From NCBI GenBank assembly GCA_039920165.1, contig JBDSEG010000092.1, forward strand, positions 1 to 38,101: DNA of 38,101 nt. Reading direction: 5' to 3'. Made by a program: the position numbers and the translations under genes. The DNA comes from JBDSEG01 sp039920165 (GTDB lineage: Bacteria > Pseudomonadota > Gammaproteobacteria > Burkholderiales > Burkholderiaceae_C). The first letter of the stretch is position 1, and each line of letters starts with the position of its first letter. Below, one piece after another: positions 1-8,174 of this stretch. Under the pieces are notes generated by a model. The model was not told where the DNA came from, searched no databases, and was given only the letters and a program-made list of their open reading frames with translations.

Positions 1-794
1 GCAGAGGCCTGGATGCGCTCGATCGCCGGGCCCGAAAAGACGGAGTGCGTGCAGTACGCGTAGACCTTCTTCGCGCCGCGCTCCTTCAGCACGTCGGCCG
101 CCTTCACCAGGGTGCCGGCGGTGTCGATCATGTCGTCCATGATCACGCAGTTGCGGCCGTCGACCTCGCCGATGACGTTCATCACCTCGGACACATTGGC
201 CTTGGGGCGGCGCTTGTCGATGATCGCGAGGTCACAGCCGAGTTGCTTGGCCAGCGCACGCGCACGCACCACGCCGCCGACGTCGGGCGAGACGACCACC
301 AGGTCGTCGTAGCGCTTGCTCTGCAGGTCCGACAGCAGCACCGGCGAGGCGTAGATGTTGTCGACCGGGATATTGAAGAAGCCCTGAATCTGGTCGGCGT
401 GCAGGTCCATCGTGAGCAACCGCTCGACGCCGACCGCTTCGAGCATGTTGGCCACCACCTTGGCACTGATCGGCACGCGGGTCGAACGCGGCCGGCGGTC
501 CTGGCGGGCATAGCCGTAATACGGAATCACCGCGGTGACGCGGCGTGCAGAGGCACGCTTGAGTGCATCGACCATGATGCAAAGTTCCATCAGGTTCTCG
601 TTGGTCGGCGCGCAGGTCGGCTGGACCACGAAGATGTCGCGCGCACGGACGTTCTGCTGGATCTCGACCGCGACTTCGCCGTCGGAGAAGCGGCCGACCG
701 AGGCCTTGCCGAGTTCGATGCCCAGGTGCGAGGCGATTTCACCCGCGAGCGCTGGGTTCGCGTTCCCGGTGAACAGCACGGTGTTGAATAGCAC
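1..794 (-). CDS. prs: Ribose-phosphate pyrophosphokinase (PRPP synthetase), C-terminus cut by window edge
   Basis: Makes PRPP from ribose 5-phosphate and ATP in the cytosol, for purine, pyrimidine, histidine, tryptophan and NAD synthesis. The visible 264 codons read LFTGNANPALAGEIASHLG near the start, GRFSDGEVAVEI, the ATP-loop region YYGYARQDR, the DLHADQIQGFF segment and the PRPP-binding loop IMDDMIDTAGT at about residue 215. About 50 residues of a usual 310-320 residue enzyme lie beyond base 1. The start is a GTG at 794-792: a GGAG lies 6 bases upstream, and the nearby ATG at 798 is in another frame. It lies 54 bases downstream of tRNA-Gln on the same strand, a common betaproteobacterial order. 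Confidence 0.95.
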   Translation of the reverse strand, partial: MLFNTVLFTGNANPALAGEIASHLGIELGKASVGRFSDGEVAVEIQQNVRARDIFVVQPTCAPTNENLMELCIMVDALKRASARRVTAVIPYYGYARQDRRPRSTRVPISAKVVANMLEAVGVERLLTMDLHADQIQGFFNIPVDNIYASPVLLSDLQSKRYDDLVVVSPDVGGVVRARALAKQLGCDLAIIDKRRPKANVSEVMNVIGEVDGRNCVIMDDMIDTAGTLVKAADVLKERGAKKVYAYCTHSVFSGPAIERIQAS

Positions 795-848
795 GCATCG
801 CTCCGTCGAGGTGACCAGGGCGTCGCCCGCGCACCGTGATCAGGTCAG

Positions 849-925
849 TGGCAGGGGAGGAAGGACTCGAACCCTCGCATGTCGGAATCAAAATCCGATG
901 CCTTGACCAACTTGGCGACTCCCCT
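849..925 (-). tRNA. tRNA-Gln (anticodon TTG)
   Basis: On the minus strand a full cloverleaf can be folded. The acceptor AGGGGAG pairs with CTCCCCT, the anticodon stem TCGGA pairs with TCCGA around loop TTTTGAT (anticodon TTG), and the T-arm is GAGGG-TTCGAGT-CCTTC with one G-T wobble. Discriminator G is followed by an encoded CCA ending at 849. It is 77 bases long and lies between ispE and prs. Confidence 0.95.
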
Positions 926-965
926 ACACAGGTCGCGCGCTTGCGGCGCCCGACCCCAAACTATT

Positions 966-1805
966 TCAATCGGCCCAGCCGCGCAGCGGATGCTGCGTGA
1001 GGCTGCGGCAAATTCTGCCAATCCAGCCGGCTTCGAGCGCCGGCAGCGTCTGGATGGCATCGTCCACGTTCGCAAAGACCGCACTCCCGGAACCGGTCAT
1101 GCGGCTGTTGCCGAAATGCCCTTGGAGCCACTGCCCGACGTTCGCCACCGCCGGGCACAGGCCTTGCGCGGCCGGCTGCAAATCATTGCGTCCGAAGCCT
1201 GCCTCAATAAAGCCCGCGACTATAACAGCCCGGCCGTGCGGGATCGGTCCGACGCGCTCGAAAACCGCCCGCGTGGCGAGGCATGCGGCGGGCTTGACGA
1301 CGGCGAACGAACGCGCTTCATGCCCCAGCGGCGTGATGCGCTCGCCGATGCCCTCGACCCAGGCGTTCTGACCGGCGAGAAAGAAGGGCAGGTCGGCGCC
1401 GAGTCGCAGTCCCAGCGGCAGCAGGCGTTCGAGCGGCCAGTCGAGGCCCCAGAGCCGATTCAGCGCGAGCAGGGTCGAGGCCGCGTCCGAGCTGCCGCCA
1501 CCCAGGCCCGCGCCCCAGGGCACGCGCTTGTCGATCGAGATGTCGGCGCCGAAATGGCTTCCGGCTTCACGCTGCAACAGGCGCGCGGCGCGCAGGCACA
1601 GGTCGTCCGCGGGCAAGGTGGCGCCGAGGTCGTGGCGCGCCAGAACGGCGTCGTCGCGGCGCTCGAAGTGCAGCGTATCGTGCCAGTCGATCAGCACCAT
1701 CGCCGACTGCAGCAGGTGGTAGCCGTCCGGGCGACGCCCAGTCACATGCAGAAAAAGGTTGAGCTTGGCCGGCGCGGTCACGTCGAAGAGCGTGTGCAGG
1801 GCCAT
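966..1805 (-). CDS. ispE: 4-diphosphocytidyl-2-C-methyl-D-erythritol kinase
   Basis: GHMP-family kinase of the MEP isoprenoid pathway. It phosphorylates CDP-methylerythritol at the 2-hydroxyl, in the cytosol. The 279-residue product has the substrate-binding start APAKLNLFLHV with RPDGYH after it, the GHMP ATP-binding glycine loop GAGLGGGSSDAAST in the middle, and a C-terminal GSGSAVFA motif. Length matches the family (about 280). The ATG at 1805 gives MALHTLFDVTAPAKLN; longer in-frame readings run back into lolB and are not needed. It starts 8 bases after the lolB stop with no clear ribosome site, so translation is probably coupled to lolB. Confidence 0.96.
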   Translation of the reverse strand: MALHTLFDVTAPAKLNLFLHVTGRRPDGYHLLQSAMVLIDWHDTLHFERRDDAVLARHDLGATLPADDLCLRAARLLQREAGSHFGADISIDKRVPWGAGLGGGSSDAASTLLALNRLWGLDWPLERLLPLGLRLGADLPFFLAGQNAWVEGIGERITPLGHEARSFAVVKPAACLATRAVFERVGPIPHGRAVIVAGFIEAGFGRNDLQPAAQGLCPAVANVGQWLQGHFGNSRMTGSGSAVFANVDDAIQTLPALEAGWIGRICRSLTQHPLRGWAD

Positions 1806-1813
1806 CGTCGGCG

Positions 1814-2365
1814 TCAGGGACGGTCGAGTCGGGCGCGCACCTGCACGGCGGGCTTGGCGGCGCGCTGCGCGGCGATCCACGCTTCATCGAAGCGCGCCAG
1901 GTCAACGCTCCAGCCCAGCTGAGAAAACCCCGGCGCGGACGGGTTTGCGACGCTCGGTGCGCCTGGCCAGGGACGGCCGCGCAGCCAGTCGAAAAGGGCC
2001 TCGATCGGCACCGTTTCGCCGAGCGCCTCGCGCGTCAGTGCGCCCAGGTCGGCAAAAGTGCGCTCGCTGCCCGGCGTCGCGAGGACCACGCTGCCTGGTG
2101 CCCAGCGCGCCTGCGCCAGCACGCTGCCGAGCGGCGTGCTGAGGTCGAGTTGCCCCTGTCTGCCATCGCCGCGCAGCTCGAAGGCGGCGCTGAGGTTGCG
2201 CGCCGCGCTCTCGGGCGTGGCGTCGACGCGGACCGACAGGCGCCCGGACAAGGCCTCGCCACCCGGTTCGGCCTTGGGTACGACGGCGCAGCCGGCCGCC
2301 AGCGCGCCGGCGCACAGCGCGGTCGCGGCCAGACGTGCTCGAAGCGACCGCCCCGAACGAATCAC
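1814..2365 (-). CDS. lolB: Outer-membrane lipoprotein receptor LolB
   Basis: LolB takes lipoproteins from the periplasmic carrier LolA and inserts them in the outer membrane. The 183-residue product starts with a lipoprotein signal: basic RSGRSLRARLA, a hydrophobic stretch, then lipobox LAAGC with the lipidated Cys at about residue 26. The body contains GRLSVRVD and the QGQLDLSTPLGSVLAQA segment typical of LolB. The gene begins with GTG at 2365, in a 4-base GTGA overlap with the stop of the TPR gene, which indicates translational coupling. Gene order (TPR protein, lolB, ispE, tRNA-Gln, prs) supports the call. Confidence 0.9.
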   Translation of the reverse strand: MIRSGRSLRARLAATALCAGALAAGCAVVPKAEPGGEALSGRLSVRVDATPESAARNLSAAFELRGDGRQGQLDLSTPLGSVLAQARWAPGSVVLATPGSERTFADLGALTREALGETVPIEALFDWLRGRPWPGAPSVANPSAPGFSQLGWSVDLARFDEAWIAAQRAAKPAVQVRARLDRP

Positions 2366-4155
2366 AGATCGACCCGAAGCCGCGCCAGCGTCTCGCGCAG
2401 GACGTCGTTCTCGGCATCGCGCGTGCGCGCGTCGCGCAGGATGCGGCGCGCCTCGTCGCGCTGGCCGCTGACCCACAGCACCTCGCCCAGATGCGCGGCG
2501 ATCTCGGCGTCGGGCCGCGCGCCGTAGGCCTGGCGCAGCAGGCGCAACGCCTCTTCGCGGTTGCCCAGACGGTATTCGACCCAGGCCGCGCTGTCGGTGA
2601 TGAAGGGGTCGCCCGGACTCAGCTCGAGCGCCTTCGCGACCAGCGTCTTCGCCTCGGGTAGCCGCAAATTGCGTTCGGCCAGCGAAAAGCCGAGCGCGTT
2701 GTAGGCGTGCTGGTAGTCGGGCTTGAGCGCGATCACGCGCCGCAACAGCCGCTCCATCTCGTCCATTCGATCGAGTTTTTCGGCCATCATTGACTGCTCG
2801 TACAGCAGATCGGCGTCGTCGGCGGTTTTCTGGTTCGCCTGCGCGAGCAGTTCGTGCGCGTCGGCCCAGCGCTTGGCATCGCGCAGAAGCTGAACTTCGG
2901 CCAGCAGCTTGGCGCGCGCATCGGCGGCGGTCTGTTCGGGCGCGCGGCGGATGAGCGCCCGCGCCTCGGCGAGCTTGCCCTGGCGCGCCAGGATGGAAGC
3001 GCGCCGGGTCTGCACCTCGAGCGCGCGCTGCGGACTTTCGACGCGGGCGAGCCAGGCTTCGGCGGCCTTGAAATCGCCCTGTTGCTCGGCCGCCTGGGAC
3101 AGCAGGAGCCAGGCCTGCGTCAGCGCTTGGTCGAGGCTCGCCGGTGCGTCGGCGGGCTGGTCTTCGGAATCGTCGCCAGCGCGAGGGGTGGCGGCCGGCG
3201 GTGCACCTGCCTCGACCAGTTGCACATAGCGCTGCAAGGCCGTGGTGGCCCGCTCGGGATGCTTGAGTTCGAGTTGCAGTGCGCCGAGCGTGAGCCACGG
3301 CTGCGCGAGATTCGGCTCGGTGCGAACGACGCTTTCGAGCTCGACCACGGCGTCGGCGTAGCGCTGCGAGGCGCCGAGTGCGCGCACGTACAGCAAGCGC
3401 ACCGCAACGGCGCCGGGGTTTCTTTCGAGATAGGGCGTTACCAGCGCCTGCGCGGACGGCCGGACCGGCACCAGTTCGATCGCCAGCAGCACCGCACTCT
3501 CGTAGGCCGGGTCCAGCGTCAATGCGCGCTGCGCGAATTCGAGCGCCTTCGCCGGCTCCTGCGCGAAAAGCCATGCGCGCCCCAGCGCGACCTGTACCGC
3601 GGCCCGCGTGGCCGGTGCATCGGCGTACGGCTGCAGCGCGCTCTCGAGCAGGGCCGGCGCCTGCGCGCGATCGGCCGCGCGACCGAACATGCGAGGCAGG
3701 CCGACGATGCGTGCCGGCCGTTCGGCCGCCGGCGTGATCTCGAGCAGGGAGCGCAGCGGTTCGACCATCTCCGGCGCGCGGTTCATCGCCAGCAGCAGTT
3801 GCAGGACGAAGCGGTGTGCCTCGATCGACTCGGGCAGCGCCTCGCGCCAGGCGCGCGCCGCGGCCAGCCCCTGTTCACCGGCGCGCGATTGCAAGGCGAT
3901 CTCGACCGCGCGTCGATAAAGCTGCTCGCTGTGGCTGCGCCGTGCGGCGTCTAGCATCACCTGATAGGCCGTTCCGGCCTGCCCGGCACGCAACTCGAGC
4001 TCGCCGATCACCAGTTGGTAGAAAAGGCGCGCATCGAGGCCGGAGTTGGTCGGTTCGGCAGCTGCCGCCGGCACGGCCTGCGTCAGCGCGACCAGTGCTG
4101 CGGTGGCGCCGAGCAGTCGGCGCGCGAATCGACCGAGCAGGGTGGGGACGAGCAT
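2362..4155 (-). CDS. Exported tetratricopeptide-repeat protein
   Basis: A 597-residue protein with an N-terminal signal peptide (RFARRLLGATAALVALTQ, probable cleavage after VPAAAA) followed by helical repeats through to the end. Several TPR-like units are legible, such as PAKALEFAQRALTLDPAY, AWLTLGALQLELKHPERA and KPDYQHAYNALGFSLAERN. It is probably a periplasmic or outer-membrane-associated scaffold; its partners cannot be read from sequence. The ATG at 4155 is preceded by AGGAG with 6 bases between, so it is preferred over the TTG at 4161. It overlaps lolB by 4 bases, and the shared unit hints at an envelope role. No finer function is claimed. Confidence 0.85.
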   Translation of the reverse strand: MLVPTLLGRFARRLLGATAALVALTQAVPAAAAEPTNSGLDARLFYQLVIGELELRAGQAGTAYQVMLDAARRSHSEQLYRRAVEIALQSRAGEQGLAAARAWREALPESIEAHRFVLQLLLAMNRAPEMVEPLRSLLEITPAAERPARIVGLPRMFGRAADRAQAPALLESALQPYADAPATRAAVQVALGRAWLFAQEPAKALEFAQRALTLDPAYESAVLLAIELVPVRPSAQALVTPYLERNPGAVAVRLLYVRALGASQRYADAVVELESVVRTEPNLAQPWLTLGALQLELKHPERATTALQRYVQLVEAGAPPAATPRAGDDSEDQPADAPASLDQALTQAWLLLSQAAEQQGDFKAAEAWLARVESPQRALEVQTRRASILARQGKLAEARALIRRAPEQTAADARAKLLAEVQLLRDAKRWADAHELLAQANQKTADDADLLYEQSMMAEKLDRMDEMERLLRRVIALKPDYQHAYNALGFSLAERNLRLPEAKTLVAKALELSPGDPFITDSAAWVEYRLGNREEALRLLRQAYGARPDAEIAAHLGEVLWVSGQRDEARRILRDARTRDAENDVLRETLARLRVDL

Positions 4156-4202
4156 CAGCAACTCCTAAGGAACAACAATTCTAGGGTCGCGATAATTCCC
4201 CG
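4156..4202. promoter_or_regulatory. Divergent promoter region between the TPR gene and mutM
   Basis: Only 47 bases separate the two start codons. On the plus strand GATAAT (4191-4196) ends 6 bases before the mutM ATG and no Shine-Dalgarno site is present. On the minus strand TAGAAT (4183-4178) lies upstream of the TPR gene's AGGAG site (4166-4162). The two -10-like boxes are close enough that polymerases could compete. Neither has a convincing -35 hexamer. Confidence 0.5.
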
Positions 4203-5033
4203 ATGCCCGAACTTCCCGAGGTCGAAGTCACGCGCCAGGGCTTCGCCGACCGCATCGAAGGGGCCGAGATCAGCGCCGTGCGCGTCGGCAAACCGTTGCG
4301 CTGGCCGCTCGGGGTCGAGGCCGACCAACTCGTCGGGCGGCGCGTCGGCAAGGTCAGCCGGCGCGGCAAATATCTCTGGCTCGCGCTCGCATACGGCGGG
4401 TTCGACGACGGGGGCTTGCTGATGCACCTCGGCATGTCGGGCTCGCTCGCCTTCGCGCACGAGCCGCCGGCCCCCGGCGCGCACGATCATTTCGACCTCG
4501 TCACCACCCACGGCACCCTGCGCCTGACCGATCCGCGGCGCTTCGGCGCGGTCGTCTGGTCAGACGGCACGGGTTCAGGGCGGGCCGGCCAGCTGCTCGC
4601 CGGCCTCGGCATCGAACCCTTCGATCCGCGCTTCGACGGCACCTATCTGCACGCCGCCCTGCAGGGCCGGCGGGTGGCGGTGAAGACCGCGCTGCTGGCG
4701 GGCGATATCGTCGTTGGTGCCGGCAACATCTACGCCTGCGAAGCGCTGTTCGAAGCCGCCATCGATCCGCGCGTGCGCGCCGACCGCCTGAGCCGGCCGC
4801 GCAGCAGGCGCCTGGCCGATGCGCTGCGCGAGACGCTGGCCCGCGCGGTCGAGGCGGGCGGCTCGACCTTGCGCAATTTTCGCGATTCGCACGGCCGTTC
4901 CGGCGCCTTCCAGCTCGAGGCGCGTGTCTACGGGCGCGCCGGCATGGTCTGCGTTCGCTGCGGCGGGACGGTGCGCCGCATCGTCCAGGGCCAGCGCGCG
5001 ACGTTTTTCTGCCCCGGCTGCCAAAGTCGCTGA
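4203..5033 (+). CDS. mutM: Formamidopyrimidine-DNA glycosylase
   Basis: Bifunctional glycosylase and AP lyase that removes 8-oxoguanine and ring-opened purines from DNA. The 276-residue protein begins MPELPEVE, so Pro2 (the catalytic nucleophile after Met removal) and Glu3 are present, and GRRVGKVSRRGKYLW carries the conserved Lys. The helix-two-turn-helix region follows (GNIYACEALF). A C-terminal zinc finger has two Cys pairs, CVRC and CPGC. Length is typical. The ATG at 4203 is fixed by the conserved N-terminus. It heads a plus-strand run with the dynamin-like gene and mutY, its partner in the GO repair pathway. Confidence 0.97.
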   Translation: MPELPEVEVTRQGFADRIEGAEISAVRVGKPLRWPLGVEADQLVGRRVGKVSRRGKYLWLALAYGGFDDGGLLMHLGMSGSLAFAHEPPAPGAHDHFDLVTTHGTLRLTDPRRFGAVVWSDGTGSGRAGQLLAGLGIEPFDPRFDGTYLHAALQGRRVAVKTALLAGDIVVGAGNIYACEALFEAAIDPRVRADRLSRPRSRRLADALRETLARAVEAGGSTLRNFRDSHGRSGAFQLEARVYGRAGMVCVRCGGTVRRIVQGQRATFFCPGCQSR

Positions 5034-5119
5034 ACGACATCCGCAGGGAGGCTGCGCACTATGTCGCACCCGCCTGGTGACCAGATGTTTTCGCCGCGTT
5101 TGCGGCCGGGACCATCCGC

Positions 5120-5131
5120 TAGCATGGTTCG
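5120..5131 (+). promoter_or_regulatory. Possible -10 box directly before the dynamin-like gene
   Basis: TAGCAT at 5120-5125 is followed by 6 bases and then the ATG at 5132. There is no Shine-Dalgarno sequence. This is the same arrangement seen before mutM, hrcA and others in this window. It suggests an additional start for this gene independent of mutM. Confidence 0.35.
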
Positions 5132-7105
5132 ATGATTGCCACTTTTGCCGCCGGCCTCGACGCATTGAGCGGATGGCGCCATGCCGTGCAACAGCACGTC
5201 GACGCGCTTTCGCACGGCCTTGCCGAGCACGACTTGGGCGACGCGACCGGCGCCGCGCGGATCGCATCGCTGCGCGAGCGGCTGACACAGGAAAAGCTCG
5301 TCGTCGCCTTCGTGGCCGAGTTCTCACGCGGCAAGTCGGAGCTGATCAACGCCATCTTCTTCGGCGATACCGGACGTCGCATGCTGCCCGCCACGCCGGG
5401 GCGGACCACGATGTGCCCGGTCGAACTCGGCTGGCAACCCGGCAGGCCGCCGAGCCTGCGCCTGCTGCCGATCGCGAGCCGTGCAGACGGCCGATCGCTT
5501 GCCGAACTGCGCAGCCAGGACGCTGCCTGGCGCAGCCTGCCGCTCGATGTCGACCGACCCGCCGCCCTGGCGCAAACGCTGCAGGAGGTGACGCGCACCG
5601 AGTGGGTCGAACGTGAGCAGGCGCGCGCGCTGGGCTTCTGGCATGACGACGATGCGCAGCGCAATCCGCCGGTCGACGATGCCGGCCGCATCGAGATTCC
5701 GGCCTGGCGCCATGCGCTCATCAACTTCCCGCATCCGCTGCTGCGCCAGGGCCTGGTCGTGCTCGATACGCCGGGGCTCAATGCGATCGGTGCCGAACCC
5801 GAGCTGACCGTCAGCCTGCTTCCCAGTGCGCATGCGACGGTCTTCGTGCTCGGTGCCGACACCGGCGTCACGCACTCCGACCGCACCGTGTGGAACGAAC
5901 ATCTGAGCGCGCCGGCGGTCTCGCGTTTCGTGGTGCTGAACAAGATCGATTCGCTCGCCGATCCGCTGCTCGACGCGCGCCAGGTGCAGGCGCAGATCGA
6001 TGCCCAGCAGCGCGCCACTGCGCGCACCCTCGAAGTCTCTGTCGATCGCGTCTTCCCGGTGTCGGCCCGACAAGCCCTGGCCGCGCGAGTCCATGCCGAT
6101 CCGCACGGTCTGGCGCGCAGCCGGCTGCCGGCCCTCGAAGCCGCACTCGCCGCCGAACTGCTGCCGCAGCGCAAGGAGCTGCTCGAGGCCCAGGTGCTCG
6201 AGGCCGCGCGTGAGATCGAGGCAAGGCTCACGCGCCGCTTCGGCGAGGCGCGCCGCGCATTGGCCGAGCAGACGCTCGAGCTGCGCGGCTTGCGCGGCCA
6301 GAGCGGCCCCAAGGTGCGGATGATGCTCGGACGGGTCGAGGCCGAGACGGCCGAATTCGAAGCCTGCACCAAGCAGCTCGGCGCGCTCGCCGCGGTTCAT
6401 CGGCGGCTGCTGACCGAAGCCCTCGCGCCGATCGTCAACACCAAGCTGCGCGACGAGGTGGCGCAGATGCAGACCGAGATCGGCGCCATGCTGCTCAACC
6501 TCGGGGCGCGCAAATCGTTCGTCGCCCTGTGCGCGCGGCTGCGTCGGCGCGTTCGCACGGCGCAGGAGCGCACCGCCGAAATCCACACCATGCTCACCGC
6601 GTCGTACGCGCGGCTGAACGCGCAGTACGGCTTCGCGCTGTCGGTGAATATCGCTCCGGTGCTCGACCGCTTCGATGTCGAACTGCGTCTGATCGAAACC
6701 AGCTACGTCCAGTATCTCGGCCTCGGGCATGCGCTGCGACTGGCGCAGCCGCGGGCGATGGAACAGCTGCGCCGCATGCTGCTCGGCAAGCTGCGGCTGG
6801 TATTCGAGAGCGCGAGCAGCGAGATCGACTTGTGGAGCCGCTCGGCCTCGGCGCAGGTCGAGTCGCAACTGCGCGACCGACGCGTCGGCTATGCACGGCG
6901 TCGCGAATCGCTCGAGCGCATCCAGGGCGCGGCGGGCGAACTCGAGTTGCGCCTGACGCAGCTGCAGGCGCAGGAAGCGCGCACCGCCCAGGTCCAGGTA
7001 CAGCTCGCGAACCTGTGTGAAGCGCTGTGCCGGCAGGCGCGCGCGCCCGCCGGCGTCGTCCTCGCCGACACGCAGCCGCTGCCGCGCCACGCCGCACGCG
7101 CCTGA
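5132..7105 (+). CDS. Dynamin-family large GTPase
   Basis: A 657-residue protein with a complete N-terminal dynamin-type GTPase domain: G1 loop AEFSRGKS at residues 62-69, G2 threonines in RTTMCP at 92-93, G3 DTPG at 212-215, and G4 NKID at 270-273. The rest is long amphipathic helix with coiled-coil-like stretches, including the last 80 residues (ERIQGAAGELELRLTQLQ). No transmembrane segment or paddle-like hydrophobic hairpin is obvious, so it is probably cytosolic or peripheral. Bacterial dynamins act in membrane remodelling, and E. coli CrfC is linked to nascent DNA. Its position between mutM and mutY suggests, as inference only, a connection with DNA repair or replication. The ATG at 5132 has no ribosome site. 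Confidence 0.85.
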   Translation: MIATFAAGLDALSGWRHAVQQHVDALSHGLAEHDLGDATGAARIASLRERLTQEKLVVAFVAEFSRGKSELINAIFFGDTGRRMLPATPGRTTMCPVELGWQPGRPPSLRLLPIASRADGRSLAELRSQDAAWRSLPLDVDRPAALAQTLQEVTRTEWVEREQARALGFWHDDDAQRNPPVDDAGRIEIPAWRHALINFPHPLLRQGLVVLDTPGLNAIGAEPELTVSLLPSAHATVFVLGADTGVTHSDRTVWNEHLSAPAVSRFVVLNKIDSLADPLLDARQVQAQIDAQQRATARTLEVSVDRVFPVSARQALAARVHADPHGLARSRLPALEAALAAELLPQRKELLEAQVLEAAREIEARLTRRFGEARRALAEQTLELRGLRGQSGPKVRMMLGRVEAETAEFEACTKQLGALAAVHRRLLTEALAPIVNTKLRDEVAQMQTEIGAMLLNLGARKSFVALCARLRRRVRTAQERTAEIHTMLTASYARLNAQYGFALSVNIAPVLDRFDVELRLIETSYVQYLGLGHALRLAQPRAMEQLRRMLLGKLRLVFESASSEIDLWSRSASAQVESQLRDRRVGYARRRESLERIQGAAGELELRLTQLQAQEARTAQVQVQLANLCEALCRQARAPAGVVLADTQPLPRHAARA

Positions 7106-7111
7106 TCCGTC

Positions 7112-8170
7112 TTGAAGGGCACCGCGCCGGCGGCGATCGCGCCGCTCGTCATCGAATGGCAGCGTCAGCACGGGCGCAAGCACCTGCCGTGGCAGGGCCA
7201 GCGCGACCCGTACCGCGTGTGGCTGTCCGAGGTCATGCTGCAGCAGACCCAGGTTGCGACCGTGCTCGGCTATTTCGCGCGCTTCGTCGAACGCTTTCCC
7301 GATGTGGATTCGCTCGCCGCTGCGAGCGCCGACGAGGTGCTCGCGCTGTGGAGCGGCCTGGGCTATTACAGCCGCGCGCGCAACCTGCACGCGTGCGCGC
7401 AGGCGGTCGTTCGCGAGCACGGCGGGCGCTTTCCGTCGAGCAGCGCCGAACTAGCGCGCCTGCCGGGCATCGGCCGCTCGACGGCCGCGGCGATCGCGGC
7501 CTTCTGCTTCGGCGAACCCGCCGCCATCCTCGACGGCAATGTCAAGCGGGTGCTGACGCGCGTCCTCGGCTTCGACGCCGACTTGGCAAGGGCGGCCAGC
7601 GAGCGCGCGTTGTGGGCGCAGGCCCAAGCGCTGTTGCCAGAGCGCGGCATCGAAGCCTATACGCAGGGCCTGATGGACCTCGGCGCTTCGGTGTGTTCGG
7701 CGCGCGCGCCGCAATGCCCGGCCTGCCCGCTGCGGTCGGTCTGCGTCGCGGCGCGGGAAGGGACGCCTGAACGCTATCCGGTCAAGACCCGCACGCTCGT
7801 TCGCGGGCGGCGCGAGAACGTCTGGTTGTGGATGCAGTGGCGCGGCAGCACGTGGCTGCTGCGGCGCCCGAACAGCGGCATCTGGGCCGGTCTGTGGAGC
7901 CTGCCCGAGTTCGCATCGCGCGAAGCGCTCGAGGCTGCGAGCACCGACTGGCCGGGCCACGCCAGCGAGTTGCCGAGCTTCACCCACACCCTCACGCACC
8001 TCGACTGGACGCTGCATCCCCTGCACTGGACCGTGCCGGCGCGCATCGCGGCGAGCCGGGTCGCCGCGATGGTCGATCGCTGGCCGCAGGGACGCTGGAT
8101 GTCGCAGCCCGAGGCGCTCGCGGCCGGTCTGCCTGCACCGCTGCGCCGCCTGCTCACTGCGCCAGTGTGA
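7112..8170 (+). CDS. mutY: Adenine DNA glycosylase
   Basis: Removes adenine mispaired with 8-oxoguanine. The 352-residue protein (E. coli about 350) has the catalytic Glu in SEVMLQQTQV, the helix-hairpin-helix LPGIGRSTAAAI, the catalytic Asp in LDGNVKRVL and the [4Fe-4S] cluster set C-x6-C-x2-C-x5-C (CSARAPQCPACPLRSVC). A C-terminal NUDIX-like 8-oxoG-recognition domain follows. An in-frame stop at 7103-7105 limits the start; the first usable codon is TTG at 7112, 6 bases after the dynamin gene's stop, without a good ribosome site. It ends 4 bases from the convergent LON-domain gene. Confidence 0.95.
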   Translation: MKGTAPAAIAPLVIEWQRQHGRKHLPWQGQRDPYRVWLSEVMLQQTQVATVLGYFARFVERFPDVDSLAAASADEVLALWSGLGYYSRARNLHACAQAVVREHGGRFPSSSAELARLPGIGRSTAAAIAAFCFGEPAAILDGNVKRVLTRVLGFDADLARAASERALWAQAQALLPERGIEAYTQGLMDLGASVCSARAPQCPACPLRSVCVAAREGTPERYPVKTRTLVRGRRENVWLWMQWRGSTWLLRRPNSGIWAGLWSLPEFASREALEAASTDWPGHASELPSFTHTLTHLDWTLHPLHWTVPARIAASRVAAMVDRWPQGRWMSQPEALAAGLPAPLRRLLTAPV

Positions 8171-8174
8171 CGCT

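Noticed and set aside
45..791. A 248-codon plus-strand frame at the left edge
   Set aside because: It is the shadow of prs, whose true minus-strand reading is unmistakable.
1814..3574. A 586-codon minus-strand frame that ends with LolB
   Set aside because: Only its last 183 codons are lolB. The upstream part lies inside the TPR gene in another frame and is Arg/Ala-rich without domains; GTG 2365 is the sensible start.
5324..7420. A 698-codon open frame on the minus strand opposite the dynamin-like gene
   Set aside because: It is the mirror of a real GC-rich gene. The plus strand has complete GTPase motifs and mutY; the minus reading has no domain, only Arg/Ala/Gln-rich sequence.
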